Source: Yinghuangia seranimata (GTDB lineage: Bacteria > Actinomycetota > Actinomycetes > Streptomycetales > Streptomycetaceae). Taken from it: 45,569 nucleotides of DNA. Both the position numbers and the translations under genes were made by a program. Below, piece by piece: positions 43,604-45,569 of the stretch (its first letter is position 1; each line of letters starts with the position of its first letter). Below the pieces are notes generated by a model. The model was not told the origin of the DNA and did not search any database. It saw only the letters and a program-made list of their open reading frames with translations. The stretch lies in NCBI RefSeq assembly GCF_029953285.1, contig NZ_JASAOI010000091.1, positions 1 to 45,569 of the forward strand. Reading direction: 5' to 3'.

Positions 43604-45556
43604 TCACTGCGTCGGACCGCGCCAGGTGGTGCGGGTGACCTGCCAGTAGGTGCTGACCTTGCTGCCGTCCGGCAGGGCGTTGATCTGCGCCATGCCGATC
43701 AGGCCGTCCTGCTTGTTCTTGAAGCAGATCACCGAGCCGGCCTTGAGGACCGCGTACGCGATCTTGCCGTCGGTGGCGAACTTGGTGTTCGTCAGGCACG
43801 TGTTGTAGTCGGCGGTCTCGCCCGGGTCGAGGAGCACGAGCTCGACGCCCTCGACGCGCGAGTAGCTGGTGTGGAAGTACAGCGTGCCGTTGCTGCCGCA
43901 ATCGCTGTAGACGATCGGCACCGCGCTCTTGAGACCGACGCAGTAGCCCTCCGGCACGTTCATCTGCGACGTGTTCACCACACCGCCCTCGGCGACCCCG
44001 CCCGCGATCGAACCGGGGCTCGGGCTGCCGCTCGCGCTGTTCGAGGGGCCGCCGGTGCGGGTGGCGGTGGCGGTGGGCGTCGTGGTGGTCGGTTTGCCGG
44101 TCGGCGGCTCGACGGACGGCGTCGGGCTACCGCTGGGGGCCCCGCCGCCGGTGGCGCCGGTGCCCGGCTGCTGGCTGGAGCTGCTGCCCGCGTTCTGCTT
44201 CTTGTCGTCGTCCTTCTTGTTCGCCAGCACCCCGTAGGTGACGCCGCCCGCCGCGGCCAGCACCAGGACGGTGATCAGCGTGACCAGCGCACGCCGCTTG
44301 CCCTTGCCCTTCGGCTTCGGCTCGGCGGGCACCGGCGGCGGCTGCTCGTTCTGGCGCTCCGTGACGTCCGCGACCAGCGTGTCCGGCAGCCAGCCCTCGG
44401 CGATCTGCAGCCGCGAGTCGCCGGACGCCGCCCGGCACAGGTCGATCACCTGGGCGGGCGTCGGGCGCTGCGCGGGGTCCTTGGCCAGCAGCCGGGCGGC
44501 GAGGTCGCGGACCGCCACCGGGCAGGCCGCCAGGTCCGGCTCCTCGTGGACGACGCGGTACAGGATCGACGTGTCGGTGCCCTCGCCGAACGGGCCCACG
44601 CCGGTCGCCGCGTACACCGCGAGCGCGCCCAGCGAGAACACGTCGGTCGCGGGCTGGGACGGCTTGCCCTGGGCCTGCTCGGGCGCCATGTAGGCGGGCG
44701 TGCCGATGCTCATGCCGGTCTGGGTCAGCGGCGTCGCGTCGGCGGCGCGGGCGATGCCGAAGTCGATCACGCGCGGCCCGTCGGCGGCCAGGATCACGTT
44801 GGACGGCTTCAGGTCGCGGTGCACGACGCCGGCGGAGTGCACGGACTGCAGGGCCTCGGCGACGCCCGCCACGAGCACCAGCACGGTCTCGGCGGGCAGC
44901 GGGCCGTGCCGCTGGATCGCCTCGTGCAGCGGCGGACCGGCGACGTACGCGGTGGCCAGCCACGGCTGCGCGGCGTGCGCGTCCGAGTCCAGCACCGGCG
45001 CCGTGAAGAGCCCCTGCACGCGCTGCGCGGCGGCGACCTCCTGCTGGAAGCGGCGGCGGAACTCGGGGTCCTCGGAGAACTCGCCGCGGATCACCTTGAT
45101 CGCGACCGGGCGGCCGCCCGGCGTCGAGGACAGGTAGACGCGGCCCATGCCGCCCGCGCCGAGGCGGGCGCGCAGCGCGTAGCCGCCGATGCTGCGCGGG
45201 TCGTCCGACTCCAGCGGGCGCAGCGCGGCGCGGTCCGGGCCGCCGGTCCACGCGGGACGGTCGGCGCCGCGGGTGGGCGACGCGGCGGGCGCGGGGGTGG
45301 CGACGCGCGGCTCGGTCGGGACGGCGGCCTGGGGGACCGGTGCGGGTGCGGGGGCTGGGGCGGGGGCGGCCTGGGCGGGGGTCGCGTGCGGTGCGGCGGC
45401 CGGGCGCGGGGGCGGGCCCACACGCGGGGCCTGCGCGGGCGGCGGGGGAGGACCGGCGGGGGCCGCCGCGGGCGGGCCGGCGGGGTGCGGCGGGACGGAC
45501 GGTGTGGCGTCCACCGGGGCCACCGTCGTTTCGGCGTCGGCCAGTTGCGACGCCAT
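43604..45556 (-). CDS. Transmembrane Ser/Thr protein kinase, no PASTA domains
   Basis: 650 aa if ATG at 45556 is the start; the frame stays open to the window edge, so a longer form cannot be excluded. A Pro/Ala-rich region of 120 residues precedes the kinase: P-loop GAGGMGRV at 132-139, K154 in VAIKV, HRDLKPSN from 246, DFG at 265-267, and GTPAYMAPEQ. One membrane helix (about 423-444) leads to a Ser/Thr/Gly-rich linker, then a C-terminal domain of about 105 residues with Cys that resembles no PASTA repeat. Predicted to sense an external signal. Convergent with rel. Confidence 0.85.
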   Translation of the reverse strand: MASQLADAETTVAPVDATPSVPPHPAGPPAAAPAGPPPPPAQAPRVGPPPRPAAAPHATPAQAAPAPAPAPAPVPQAAVPTEPRVATPAPAASPTRGADRPAWTGGPDRAALRPLESDDPRSIGGYALRARLGAGGMGRVYLSSTPGGRPVAIKVIRGEFSEDPEFRRRFQQEVAAAQRVQGLFTAPVLDSDAHAAQPWLATAYVAGPPLHEAIQRHGPLPAETVLVLVAGVAEALQSVHSAGVVHRDLKPSNVILAADGPRVIDFGIARAADATPLTQTGMSIGTPAYMAPEQAQGKPSQPATDVFSLGALAVYAATGVGPFGEGTDTSILYRVVHEEPDLAACPVAVRDLAARLLAKDPAQRPTPAQVIDLCRAASGDSRLQIAEGWLPDTLVADVTERQNEQPPPVPAEPKPKGKGKRRALVTLITVLVLAAAGGVTYGVLANKKDDDKKQNAGSSSSQQPGTGATGGGAPSGSPTPSVEPPTGKPTTTTPTATATRTGGPSNSASGSPSPGSIAGGVAEGGVVNTSQMNVPEGYCVGLKSAVPIVYSDCGSNGTLYFHTSYSRVEGVELVLLDPGETADYNTCLTNTKFATDGKIAYAVLKAGSVICFKNKQDGLIGMAQINALPDGSKVSTYWQVTRTTWRGPTQ

Positions 45557-45569
45557 CGCGGCGCGCCAC

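Overview
The window is a gene-dense stretch of a very high-GC actinobacterial chromosome. SsgB, two LexA-type GAACN4GTTC boxes, a PimA/PatA/PgsA phosphatidylinositol-mannoside cluster, many GTG starts and a Rel-SecDF-YajC-RuvBAC-YebC-PdxTS gene order all point to a sporulating relative of Streptomyces (Streptomycetales). The genus cannot be read from the sequence. From memory, the core order matches the relA (SCO1513) to ssgB (SCO1541) part of the S. coelicolor chromosome. Several blocks look accessory to that core.

Layout. 1-5.4 kb: a truncated zinc-ribbon/DUF4328 membrane protein; the pabB-like and pabC-like folate genes, overlapping; a tandem-GNAT protein; and an 0.8-kb non-coding stretch with a diverged direct duplication. 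5.4-9.4 kb: a cytoplasmic DsbA-like CPDC protein, a small membrane protein, a hairpin-bearing spacer, ssgB, a divergent LexA box, a PGPGW membrane protein, tRNA-Val(CAC) with a strong terminator, tandem UUCG-hairpin repeats and a DedA protein. 9.5-15.4 kb: a DUF305/DUF3105/Cys-containing secreted-protein group, then two tandem DUF4173 membrane paralogues. 15.4-19.5 kb: thrS, a TetR/SDR pair with shared operator-like sites, and a HIT protein. 19.5-25.2 kb, probably inserted between HIT and pgsA: DCC (DUF393), HTTM and a membrane-anchored partner, a GH15-like membrane-anchored hydrolase, and EF-G2. 25.5-28.9 kb: pgsA, patA-like, pimA-like and a LemA-like gene, with ATGA/GTGA-type coupling in the first three. 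29-31.6 kb: pdxS, pdxT, yebC. 31.7-33.8 kb, reverse strand: a PIG-V-type mannosyltransferase and a group III truncated haemoglobin, separated by a 186-bp inverted-repeat element bounded by TA. 33.9-43.5 kb: SOS-box ruvC-ruvA-ruvB, yajC-secD-secF, apt, rel. 43.6-45.6 kb: a PASTA-less membrane Ser/Thr kinase running to the right edge.

How the genes fit together. PgsA makes the phosphatidylinositol-phosphate precursor, the PimA-like enzyme mannosylates PI and the PatA-like enzyme acylates the product. The nearby PIG-V-type GT-C enzyme could use polyprenyl-phosphate mannose on the outer face. RuvABC resolves Holliday junctions under probable LexA control. SecDF-YajC drives late steps of protein export. 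Apt and Rel link purine salvage to the stringent response. No CRISPR array, rRNA operon, transposase or integrase was recognised. The most unusual items are the TA-flanked inverted-repeat element, the LexA box placed between ssgB and a membrane-protein gene, the DCC/HTTM module, and several precise repeat or palindrome arrays in promoter regions.
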